A stretch of 64,000 nt of DNA, taken from Planctomycetota bacterium (lineage in GTDB: Bacteria > Planctomycetota > UBA1135 > JACQFD01). The notes beneath the pieces were generated by a model, which saw nothing but the letters and a program-made list of their open reading frames with translations, did not search any database and was not told the origin of the DNA. The DNA lies in the NCBI GenBank assembly GCA_016792805.1, contig JAEUHX010000013.1, forward strand, positions 17,309 through 81,308, in the 5' to 3' direction. Below, piece after piece: positions 52,160-59,404 of this stretch (positions are counted from its first letter, which is position 1; every line of letters begins with the position of its first letter). Position numbers and translations under genes: made by a program.

Positions 52160-53589
52160 GCGCTGAGCCGCTGTCGTGGCTGGCCAGCAGGCGCGCGTTT
52201 CTCGGCGCCAGCGCCGTGGGGCTCGGCTCCATGGCGTTTCGCGCATTGCTCGGGGAAGGCGCGGGGTCCGTCCCGACAATGGACGCCACCCACCATCGGC
52301 CGCGCGCGAAACGCGTGATCTATCTATGCCAGTCGGGCGGTCCCTCACAAATCGAGACGTTCGATTGGAAGCCGGAGCTGTCCAAGCGTCGCGGCGAGCC
52401 GCTGCCAGAGTCGGTTCGGCGCGGGCAGCGGCTGACGGGCATGAGTGGGAATCAGGCGATCCTGCCGCTCGTCGGATCGATGGCGAAATTCGCCCGCCAC
52501 GGGAAGTGCGGCGCGTGGGTGAGCGACCTGCTGCCGAGGACGGCGTCCATCGTCGACGATTTGTGCATCGTGAAGACGATGGCGACCGACGCGATCAATC
52601 ATGATCCGGCGATCACATTTTTGTGCACGGGCGCGGAGCAGGCGGGGCGCCCATCGATGGGGGCGTGGCTCGCCTATGGCCTCGGAAGCTCCAACGAGAA
52701 CCTGCCGTCGTTTCTTGTGATGTGCACCGCGAAGCCCGCAGATCAGCCTCTTTACGCGCGATTGTGGGGAAGTGGATTCTTGCCGAGCGAGCATCAGGGC
52801 GTGCAGCTCATGCCAGGGCAGGACCCCGTGCTGTATCTCACCAATCCTGCGGATGTGTCGCGGGAGTCGCGGCGGCGGCAGCTCGACGCGCTCGGTGCGC
52901 TTTCCGCCGATCAGTTCGCGCGCGAGGGCGATCCGGAGATCCTCTCGCGGCTCGCCCAGGCGGAGATGGCATTTCGCATGCAGATGTCGGTGCCGGAGGC
53001 GGCCGACCTAAGCGCGGAGCCGCAGGAGGTCTTCGATCTGTATGGTGCGGATTCGAGGAAGCCCGGCACCTATGCGCGCCACTGCTTGCTGGCGCGCCGC
53101 CTTGCGGAGCGCGGCGTGCGGTTCATACAGATTCTTCATCCCGGCTGGGACCACCATGGCGATCTGCCGAGTGGAATGGTCACACAATGCCGGGAGACGG
53201 ACCAGGCGTCGGCGGCACTCGTCATCGACCTGAAGCGCCGCGGCCTCCTCGAGGACACACTGGTTTTGTGGGGAGGCGAGTTCGGCCGGACGAGCTACTC
53301 GCAGGGGCCGCTCACAGCGGCGAATTTTGGCCGCGACCATCATCCGCGTTGCTTCGCCCTCTGGATGGCGGGAGCCGGCGTCAAGGGCGGCCTCCAATGG
53401 GGCGAGACCGATGAGCTCTGTTACAATATCGCGAATCCCGAGCGTGACGCCGTCACGGTGCACGACCTCCACGCGACGATGCTTCACTTGCTCGGCATCG
53501 ATCACACAAAGCTCACCTATCGCTATCAGGGCCGCGATTTTCGCCTCACCGATGTGTTCGGTACTGTCCGCCGGGAGCTTCTGGCCTAG
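52156..53589 (+). CDS. Second DUF1501 protein with Tat leader (477 aa)
   Basis: The ATG at 52156 overlaps the preceding stop (ATGA), so translation is probably coupled. The leader SWLASRRAFLGASAVGLGSM has the twin-arginine motif. DUF1501 landmarks match the first copy: KRVIYLCQSGGPSQIETFDW, LCIVKTMATDAINHDPAITF, RPSMGAWLAYGLGSSNENLP, GVRFIQILHPGWDHHGDLPS, LWGGEFGRTSYSQG and GRDHHPRCFALWMAGAGVKGG. It is the last gene of the operon and pairs with the second PSD1 protein. Activity is unknown. A two-hairpin element lies about 45 bases after its stop. Confidence 0.92.
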   Translation: MSAEPLSWLASRRAFLGASAVGLGSMAFRALLGEGAGSVPTMDATHHRPRAKRVIYLCQSGGPSQIETFDWKPELSKRRGEPLPESVRRGQRLTGMSGNQAILPLVGSMAKFARHGKCGAWVSDLLPRTASIVDDLCIVKTMATDAINHDPAITFLCTGAEQAGRPSMGAWLAYGLGSSNENLPSFLVMCTAKPADQPLYARLWGSGFLPSEHQGVQLMPGQDPVLYLTNPADVSRESRRRQLDALGALSADQFAREGDPEILSRLAQAEMAFRMQMSVPEAADLSAEPQEVFDLYGADSRKPGTYARHCLLARRLAERGVRFIQILHPGWDHHGDLPSGMVTQCRETDQASAALVIDLKRRGLLEDTLVLWGGEFGRTSYSQGPLTAANFGRDHHPRCFALWMAGAGVKGGLQWGETDELCYNIANPERDAVTVHDLHATMLHLLGIDHTKLTYRYQGRDFRLTDVFGTVRRELLA

Positions 53590-53631
53590 CGTCCCTGGGG
53601 CCCTATCCGGGCCCGTCGAGCTTGCGGCAAT

Positions 53632-53689
53632 CGTCATCCGGCGGCGCAAGCGCCGCCGGATCGGCGCGGGCGATGCCCGCGCCCTACGG
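53632..53689 (-). repeat. Two-hairpin intergenic element, copy D
   Basis: Read on the minus strand: CTGCCGTAGG, hairpin GGCGCGGGC/GCCCGCGCC (53663-53683), then GATCC nested in a second hairpin ATCCGGCGGCGC/GCGCCGCCGGAT (53636-53661), ending GGATGACGA. It lies between convergent genes ending at 53589 and 53827 and may serve as a shared terminator. The rest of that 237-base gap shows no gene. Confidence 0.75.
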
Positions 53690-53826
53690 CAGTGGTTTTG
53701 TGGGATGTCGTCACACCAGGTTGCACCGTCCCTCGTTCAACGTCACCGATGACTGACGCCCCATTCTTCCCGACGCACAACTCGCCAGCCGCGCGCACGC
53801 GCTGCGGCTTCCGCACAAAACCGACC

Positions 53827-55296
53827 CTAGAACCCTTGATACACAAACGCGCCTTCGGGGCGCGTCTTCGAGAGGAACAGGAACGCGAGTACCAGCAGAG
53901 CCAGCACCACGTCCACATGCACGCGCCACAAGGACGCCATCAGAGATCCCACCGTCTCCGGCGTGCTCGCTGCCTTGCGGCGAAGCGCATCGCGGATCCC
54001 GGGGATGAAGCTCCAGGCTGCCAACACCGCGCAGGCGATGCCGATCGTCTTGCCCGCGTTGTCGGCGTAGGCCGCCATCGACCGGATATTAGCGAACGCC
54101 GCCTCGAGCGTCGGCGCCGTGAAGAAGATCCAGGTGAAGGCAACAAAGTGTGCCGTGAGAACAGTGAAAATCGTCCGTCCGATCACGTTGCCGGCGGCAC
54201 GGTCGACGACGGCGTTTGCGCGCCGTGCGCGAAGCCATAATTGATGGATCGCGAGGCCGGCTCCATGGAGAAGGCCCCACACCAAGAAGGGAATGGTGAC
54301 CCCGTGCCAGAGCCCGCAAATCCCCATCACGAGGAGCGGCGCGATGATCGGTGCCGCGTCGCGCGGCAACCGGCGGCCGAGCGGGAAGAAGAGGAAGTCG
54401 CGCAGCCAGGTGGAAAGCGACATATGCCACCCGCGCCAGAATTCAGAGAGATTCGGGCGGGCGTAGGGCAGGTCGAAGTTCTCAGCGATGCGGAGCCCGA
54501 AGAGGCGCGCAGTGCCAACCGCGAGGTCGGTAGCGCCCGAGAAGTTCACATATAGATAGAGCGAGTAACAATAAAGCGCGCGCCAGAGCTCGTCGGGGGC
54601 GACCCCGGCCGTCACTGCCGTCGGCGTGCCCGGAGAGATGAACGGCCTCGCGAATCGCGACAGCGTCTCGCCCAAGATGAGCGTCTTAAAGAGACCCTCA
54701 ATGATGCGGCTGGCCGACTCTGCAGCAAATCCAGGGACCGCCGCGAGCGGCGCCGGCTTGCGGCTCTGGCCGAGAAACGCGGAAGCGCGCTCAATCGGAC
54801 CCGTCGAGAGGATCGGCGCGAATCCCAAGAATCCGGCCGTCTCGACGAGGGTCGCCTCCTTCAACGTGCCGCGCGAGGTCTCCACGATGGCTGCAATCGC
54901 GCGCAAAATGTAATAGGAGAGCCCGAGCGGAACGCCGTAGCGGGTGATCGGTGCGATGTCCTTCGGCCACCACGGCGCCGCCCCGGCTTTCCAGACCACG
55001 AGCGCCGCCGTGAGCAGCACGATCGGAATGGTGGCCTTTCGCGCTCGCGACGCGGCAGGCGCTCCAGCCACAGTACGCACGCCCCACACAGTCACAATTC
55101 CCGCCGCGAGGAACATGGCGAGCGGGAGCGCCCGCTGCTCGAGCGGCTGATCGAGCTTCTGCCAGAGCGGCGCGGCGAAAAACGCGGTGCCGCCCGCGAA
55201 CGCGATCAGCCCGCGCGCCGCGGGGCTCTTGAGAAGCCACCAGAGCAGCGCGCTTGCGCCGATCAGAATTGCGTACTGTTGGGAGAGCGTGTCCAC
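53827..55296 (-). CDS. MBOAT family O-acyltransferase (489 aa)
   Basis: This polytopic protein has about ten hydrophobic segments and belongs to the MBOAT family that includes AlgI and DltB. Landmarks are GLSYYILRAIAAIVE, GFLGFAPILSTGPIERAS, CYSLYLYVNFSGATDLAVG, NLSEFWRGWHMSLSTWLRDF and ICGLWHGVTIPFLVWG. The last contains the conserved catalytic histidine in L-W-H-G. Family members move an acyl group from a cytoplasmic carrier to a substrate across or at the membrane. The 14-base gap to an acyl carrier protein gene indicates a carrier-bound acyl donor as in Dlt systems. It is the last gene of a five-gene minus-strand cassette. Confidence 0.92.
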   Translation of the reverse strand: MDTLSQQYAILIGASALLWWLLKSPAARGLIAFAGGTAFFAAPLWQKLDQPLEQRALPLAMFLAAGIVTVWGVRTVAGAPAASRARKATIPIVLLTAALVVWKAGAAPWWPKDIAPITRYGVPLGLSYYILRAIAAIVETSRGTLKEATLVETAGFLGFAPILSTGPIERASAFLGQSRKPAPLAAVPGFAAESASRIIEGLFKTLILGETLSRFARPFISPGTPTAVTAGVAPDELWRALYCYSLYLYVNFSGATDLAVGTARLFGLRIAENFDLPYARPNLSEFWRGWHMSLSTWLRDFLFFPLGRRLPRDAAPIIAPLLVMGICGLWHGVTIPFLVWGLLHGAGLAIHQLWLRARRANAVVDRAAGNVIGRTIFTVLTAHFVAFTWIFFTAPTLEAAFANIRSMAAYADNAGKTIGIACAVLAAWSFIPGIRDALRRKAASTPETVGSLMASLWRVHVDVVLALLVLAFLFLSKTRPEGAFVYQGF

Positions 55297-55310
55297 GGAG
55301 TGGCGGGCGC

Positions 55311-55550
55311 TCAGCTTCCCGCGCGGTCGAGCAGAGCGCGGATGGCGGCGAGATTCTCAAAATTCTCCGGAACGACGTCGGCGTCGGGGAGCCGCACGCC
55401 GTATTCCATCTCGAGGAAACTCACTACTTCTACGAGCGCGAACGAATCGACCCAGCCGCTCTTCACGAGCGACGTGGTTTCTGTGATCTCCTTCGTGCCA
55501 CGGGGAGCGAACTTCAGAAGCATCTTCGAGAGAGCAGACAGATCGCGCAT
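55311..55550 (-). CDS. Acyl carrier protein (79 aa)
   Basis: A typical four-helix carrier protein of 79 residues. The phosphopantetheine attachment site is Ser36 in SGWVDSFALVEVV, followed by FLEMEYGVRLPDADVVPENF, the usual acidic helix III region, and LAAIRALLDRAGS at the end. In-frame sequence upstream of 55550 is antisense to the hotdog gene and is excluded. Standing 14 bases before an MBOAT gene and 46 bases after a LnmK-like gene, it is probably a dedicated carrier for that pathway rather than the fatty-acid-synthesis ACP. Which acyl group it carries is not shown by the sequence. Confidence 0.9.
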   Translation of the reverse strand: MRDLSALSKMLLKFAPRGTKEITETTSLVKSGWVDSFALVEVVSFLEMEYGVRLPDADVVPENFENLAAIRALLDRAGS

Positions 55551-55596
55551 GGTTCTTCGGGCGTGTGAAAGTGCTGCGGGGACGGGCGTGGCCGTC

Positions 55597-56607
55597 TTAT
55601 GCGATCGAGCGAGCGTACTGAATCCATTGCTCGACCTCGGCGTCGTCGGCAAGGCGCGAGAGCCTCTCGCACGTCGTGACCGCAAGGATGCCTCCGTCGG
55701 AGGCGCGCTCGAGGCGCGACGTGAACCAGAGACGCCCATAGGGGACACCGGGGCTTTCGGCCAGCACCGGAGCGGGATCGAGGGCGCATTGGACGGTCAT
55801 TCGAATCGCGTCCTCCTTGCGCGCGTTTCCAAAGAATCCGATGCGGCGGCGCAGCGTGCCCCGCTTGTCCTGGAACTGCCGCGGCACGCCGCCGCCGGGG
55901 AGCGAGCTCATCACGCGGCGCTCGCCCACGTCGAAAAAGGCAGGAAAATTGGCAAAATACACGAGCCCGGCAGCGTTCACATCGCGGTCGGGATCGACGG
56001 GATGCTCGTGCGTGATCTCGAACTTCCTCGTGCTGCCGCTTGGAGCATCCCAGAAATAACCTTGGTCCTTGGCCTCGCGGTTGCGCTCGTGCCCTTCGGG
56101 CGCCTCGCGGATTGCGTGGATCTTCGAGAAATCGGCATTCGCCGGCTGACCGATACGAAGCCTGTCGGGCCCCTGCTCCTGCTGTATGAAAATGTTACTG
56201 AGCCGAATGAAAGGAATTCCGGCCTCCAAGAACTGCTGCTGCGTGGCCGGCTCCGGCACTCCCATCGACTCGGCGCGCGCGTCGCCCGCGCGATAGATGG
56301 CGAAGTGGCCGTCGAGGATGTTGCGTCCGTAGGCGCTCAAATCTCCCAAGACCACAATTCGGTCGTTCTCTCGGAAGGCGTTCGCGGGCGCCGAAAGCGG
56401 AAATGCGATATCAATGTAATAGAACGTCGCGTAGAGACGCCGCCCCTTGCTGTCCTGCACCCGGGCCGTCGGCACGCCGGCCGCCTGCTCGAACGAGAGC
56501 CAGCGCAGGTGGCCGAAGTGCTTCAGCGTCGGCGACTCGCCGAGGGCAAAGGGGCCGAGGTGCGGAAGGCCGAGGTCGTATTCGTCTCGAAGGACAGGCT
56601 GGGGCAC
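55597..56607 (-). CDS. LnmK/Pnap_2097-like double-hotdog protein, candidate acyltransferase/decarboxylase (336 aa)
   Basis: The N-terminal opening YDLGLPHLGPFALGESPTL and FGHLRWLSF match the start of the LnmK-like family. In that family the characterised member loads methylmalonyl-CoA onto an ACP and decarboxylates it to propionyl-ACP. A Tyr-rich stretch at residues 59-64 (YATFYY) lies where a catalytic tyrosine could sit, and a first hotdog core continues to LSAYGRNILDGHFAIYR. A second hotdog is seen around residues 195-325 (DVNAAGLVYFANFPAFFDVG). I take the GTG at 56607 because the longer frame overlaps the upstream gene. Adjacent ACP and MBOAT genes support acyl loading. Actual substrate and decarboxylase activity are inferred. 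Confidence 0.7.
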   Translation of the reverse strand: MPQPVLRDEYDLGLPHLGPFALGESPTLKHFGHLRWLSFEQAAGVPTARVQDSKGRRLYATFYYIDIAFPLSAPANAFRENDRIVVLGDLSAYGRNILDGHFAIYRAGDARAESMGVPEPATQQQFLEAGIPFIRLSNIFIQQEQGPDRLRIGQPANADFSKIHAIREAPEGHERNREAKDQGYFWDAPSGSTRKFEITHEHPVDPDRDVNAAGLVYFANFPAFFDVGERRVMSSLPGGGVPRQFQDKRGTLRRRIGFFGNARKEDAIRMTVQCALDPAPVLAESPGVPYGRLWFTSRLERASDGGILAVTTCERLSRLADDAEVEQWIQYARSIA

Positions 56608-56638
56608 GGCGAAAGCAGAACCTTTGGAAGTGCGTCGG

Positions 56639-57424
56639 TCAACGAACTCGGATGACTTCGAGCGCGAGCTTTTGAAACGGAGCTTCCCCTTCGCCCGGCA
56701 GCTCAAACCAACTGCCTTGTGTCGTCACGGCCTCGTGGCGGGCCGCACCGCGGAGCGGTTCGAAGCTCGGCCCCTGGGGCGCCACGAAGATCGTCTTCGC
56801 CCCTTGGATCCGCGCGAGCACCGCGATCCCGCGGAGATCGCGCCGCAGGGCGTCGGCGCCCTCCGGCGCGAGCGACGGCTGTGTCGCAGGCCACGGCTTG
56901 CCGGTCCAGGGGCGCGGCACATGGCCGAGATCCGATTGAAAGCGCTCCGCGGCATAGACTTGCATGTCCTCCCAACCCAGGACGTACACGACATGGGTCG
57001 GTTTCAGGCTTCCAAGCCGGAGGTGGAGCCGCAGCTCGGCGGCAGCCGCGCAATGGCCTGGACAGCCTCCGTTCGCCACGGAACTGGAGGGCTCGAGCTT
57101 CGCGAGCGAGGTGGCAAGCCTTCCTGGAATCGCCTGCTCCGTGGGAACGCCGACGCCGTAGACGCTCGCTCCTCCGAGCATCAGCACACGAACCTTCGCA
57201 CCGGGGTCGAGGCCACGCCCTCGCAGCCCGAACGCGTCATGGGGACCGAAGGACGCGACCGCCAGGAGATTCGGCTTCGGCTCGAGCCGAAACATCGGAT
57301 GGGGGTCGAAGGCCTCGCGGCTGGGATCGTTGGGATCGACGTTCCCGCAGGCTCCGAGGACCAGAGCCGCGAGTGGAATCGATGGGGCGCGGACGACCCA
57401 TCGACGGCGCGCGAGGGAAGACAT
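56639..57424 (-). CDS. SGNH-fold lipoprotein with altered active site (261 aa)
   Basis: The leader MSSLARRRWVVRAPSIPLAA ends in LVLGAC, so Cys26 is a likely lipid anchor. The domain keeps the SGNH strand order: VRVLMLGGASVYGVGVPTEQ replaces the usual G-D-S block by G-G-A-S87, and VYVLGWEDMQVY stands where G-x-N-D is expected. No C-terminal D-x-x-H pair is visible. Ser remains but the supporting residues do not, so it may be an inactive or AlgX/AlgJ-like binding partner of the neighbouring SGNH protein. It starts six bases after the preceding stop (or at an overlapping GTG, 57433) and sits mid-cassette. Confidence 0.7.
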   Translation of the reverse strand: MSSLARRRWVVRAPSIPLAALVLGACGNVDPNDPSREAFDPHPMFRLEPKPNLLAVASFGPHDAFGLRGRGLDPGAKVRVLMLGGASVYGVGVPTEQAIPGRLATSLAKLEPSSSVANGGCPGHCAAAAELRLHLRLGSLKPTHVVYVLGWEDMQVYAAERFQSDLGHVPRPWTGKPWPATQPSLAPEGADALRRDLRGIAVLARIQGAKTIFVAPQGPSFEPLRGAARHEAVTTQGSWFELPGEGEAPFQKLALEVIRVR

Positions 57425-57429
57425 CTCGG

Positions 57430-58527
57430 TCACCAGCCCCTCTTCACAATCTCCTCGCAGAGCCGCGCTGCGACGACGCGAGCGCCGACGGGAGTCAGGT
57501 GGACCGTGTCTCGGAAGGCGTCCTTTTCTCCAGCCAGCGCCTCCGTGAGATCGAGATGGATTCCGCCCTGGGCGCCTGCGGTGATGGGCTGCGTCTTGCG
57601 GAATTGATCCATCGCTCGGACGGCCCAAGAGTAAGGTCCTTCTTTTGTGCGATCGACCGCAGGAGAGCACAAAAGCGTTCGCGCCCCGCTGGCGCGCGCA
57701 AGGGCGACGGTGGCCGCCTGATTCCGAGCGAACTGGGTCTCGCTCGACCGCACAAAGGCAAACTCTTTCTCGTTCGCCGTGCTCGGCGGAAGGGGATTGA
57801 CAGTGTACCAATCCATCCGTTGCGCCGCGGGGTAGATCCCAATGAGCCACCGGGAAGCCACAAAAAATGAACTCCACTCAAAGAGACGATCGGGCCCCTC
57901 GTCGTAGTCGCGCTCCCAGACGGCGCGGTAATGTGCGTAATCGCTGCGGAATGGACGCACGAGGCGGGGCGCCACGTCATTGCCCCCTTCATAGATCACT
58001 ACGACGTCGGGCCGAAGGTCACTGATGCGCAGCGCCATGGCGGCGAACGTCTCGGCGCTCGAATATTGCAGAACTCCGGCATTCAGCACGTCGACTTTGC
58101 GGCGCGGAAGCCTCTCGCGGAGCGTTGCTTCGAGCTTGGCAGGAATAGTGTCCTTCTCAGCGAGGCTGTCGCCATACATCGTGGAGTCGCCGAGACAAAC
58201 GATCCGCAGCCCGCCGGTGCTCTTCGGCGGAATCGGCGCGCCTCGATACCCGTGTGCTCCGATCCGCTGCTCGACCGGAGTGCCGGCTTGCCGCGTCGCG
58301 CCTTCGCGGAGACAGAAGCCCAGAAATGGGTGGGGTCGCACGGCGAGCGGGGCCGCGATGCGAAGCTCCTTCGTCGGCAGTAGTCGGAGCAGCTCCATCG
58401 CACGAGCCGTGGCTTCTCCAATCCCCACAATTCCAACCGAGAGCAGCGCAGATGCGGCCGCTGTCGTGGCGAGGCGACGGAGTGCGGGAGACACGGGGCT
58501 CAGAGGTTCGAAGCCGGGCCGCCGCAC
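57430..58527 (-). CDS. Membrane-anchored SGNH hydrolase/acyltransferase (365 aa)
   Basis: From the GTG at 58527 the protein begins with an anchor (ATTAAASALLSVGIVGIGEA). The SGNH domain has all blocks: IVCLGDSTMYGD with Ser115, a central Gly/Asn block (NAGVLQYSS), GGND at 181-184 in VIYEGGNDVA, and the Asp340-x-x-His343 pair in RDTVHLTPVG. Related proteins either remove acyl groups or, as in AlgJ/AlgX and DltD-type partners of MBOAT systems, pass them to a polymer. It heads the five-gene cassette ending with the MBOAT gene and is divergent from the DUF3750 gene. The exact start is uncertain; an ATG at 58719 would overlap that divergent gene. Confidence 0.82.
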   Translation of the reverse strand: MRRPGFEPLSPVSPALRRLATTAAASALLSVGIVGIGEATARAMELLRLLPTKELRIAAPLAVRPHPFLGFCLREGATRQAGTPVEQRIGAHGYRGAPIPPKSTGGLRIVCLGDSTMYGDSLAEKDTIPAKLEATLRERLPRRKVDVLNAGVLQYSSAETFAAMALRISDLRPDVVVIYEGGNDVAPRLVRPFRSDYAHYRAVWERDYDEGPDRLFEWSSFFVASRWLIGIYPAAQRMDWYTVNPLPPSTANEKEFAFVRSSETQFARNQAATVALARASGARTLLCSPAVDRTKEGPYSWAVRAMDQFRKTQPITAGAQGGIHLDLTEALAGEKDAFRDTVHLTPVGARVVAARLCEEIVKRGW

Positions 58528-58708
58528 GCGGGCGGTCAGGGGTCCCGGCTTCTGCTCAAGGCATCGTATTCGAGCGCCCCGTCGATCGAGCGAGGCCAGA
58601 GACGCGCTCTCTGGATGCGACGGCCCTTTCGCACCCGGCGCGAGGTGCTTGATTCGGCACTTCGAAGCTCGCTCGGTGACAACGGGGTCGCTTCCTTCGA
58701 AGCTGGTG

Positions 58709-59395
58709 ATGCGGCCCATGTTCGTTCGTCCCCTCTGCGCGATTGCGCTTCTAGCACCGCTGGCCGCCTGCCGAATCGTCCGCCCTTCGACGATCCCGCA
58801 GGAGGAACCCTATGTCGTGGTCGTGGCCTCTTCGCGCCTGCCGCGCACACGACCCTGGATCTCCCGATTCGCCCACCACACGTGGTTCGACGTCAAGCAG
58901 GGGGACGAGTCGACGTGGCATCGCGTGGAGGTGCCGGGGGATGGACCCGGGATCGATGACCGGCCGGTTTCGGCGGCGCAGGTGCGCTCCGATTTGCGGC
59001 TTGGAAGGGAGACGCGCGTGCTCGCGCTGCTCACCAGCGACGAGGCGAAGAGCGCGGCGCAGGAGATTCGGCGGCTCGCGGCGGTTTACGAAGATTCCGA
59101 TGTGTATCGTCCGATCCCGGGGCCGAATAGTAACACATTCGTGGAGCGGATCGCTCGCCGCACTCCGGGGCTTTCCGTGGAGCTTCACCACAATGCCGTC
59201 GGGAAGGATTACGCACAAATCGTCCACGTCGGGATCTCCGCGACGAAGACGGGAGTTGAGCTCGAGACGCCAATTCTTGGGCTTCAAGCCGGATTGAAGG
59301 AAGGTCTAGAGCTGCATTTCTTTCAGCTCACCTTCGGGATCGGCCTCGTGCCGCCCGCGCTGAAGATTCCCTTCGTGGACCGGCTCGGGTTCTGA
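58709..59395 (+). CDS. DUF3750 lipoprotein (228 aa)
   Basis: A lipoprotein leader (VRPLCAIALLAPLAAC) has LAAC as lipobox. The remainder matches DUF3750: YVVVVASSRLPRTRPWISRF, HHTWFDVKQGDESTWHRVEV, YRPIPGPNSNTFVERIAR and HHNAVGKDYA. Proteins of this family are envelope-associated and uncharacterised. The ATG at 58709 is used; one three codons downstream (58718) is also possible. It converges on the haem gene pair with nine bases between, and a hairpin covers its stop codon. Function is unknown. Confidence 0.82.
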   Translation: MRPMFVRPLCAIALLAPLAACRIVRPSTIPQEEPYVVVVASSRLPRTRPWISRFAHHTWFDVKQGDESTWHRVEVPGDGPGIDDRPVSAAQVRSDLRLGRETRVLALLTSDEAKSAAQEIRRLAAVYEDSDVYRPIPGPNSNTFVERIARRTPGLSVELHHNAVGKDYAQIVHVGISATKTGVELETPILGLQAGLKEGLELHFFQLTFGIGLVPPALKIPFVDRLGF

Positions 59396-59399
59396 GCCG
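59381..59399. terminator. Hairpin over the DUF3750 stop
   Basis: CGGCTC (59381-59386) pairs with GAGCCG (59394-59399) around GGGTTCT and includes the stop codon. Convergent genes end nine bases apart here, so a shared terminator is plausible but weak. Confidence 0.4.
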
Positions 59400-59404
59400 C
59401 TCGC

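Noticed and set aside
58536..58719. Longer N-terminus of the SGNH protein beginning at 58719
   Set aside because: It would overlap the divergent DUF3750 gene start at 58709 and put about 65 polar residues before the anchor.
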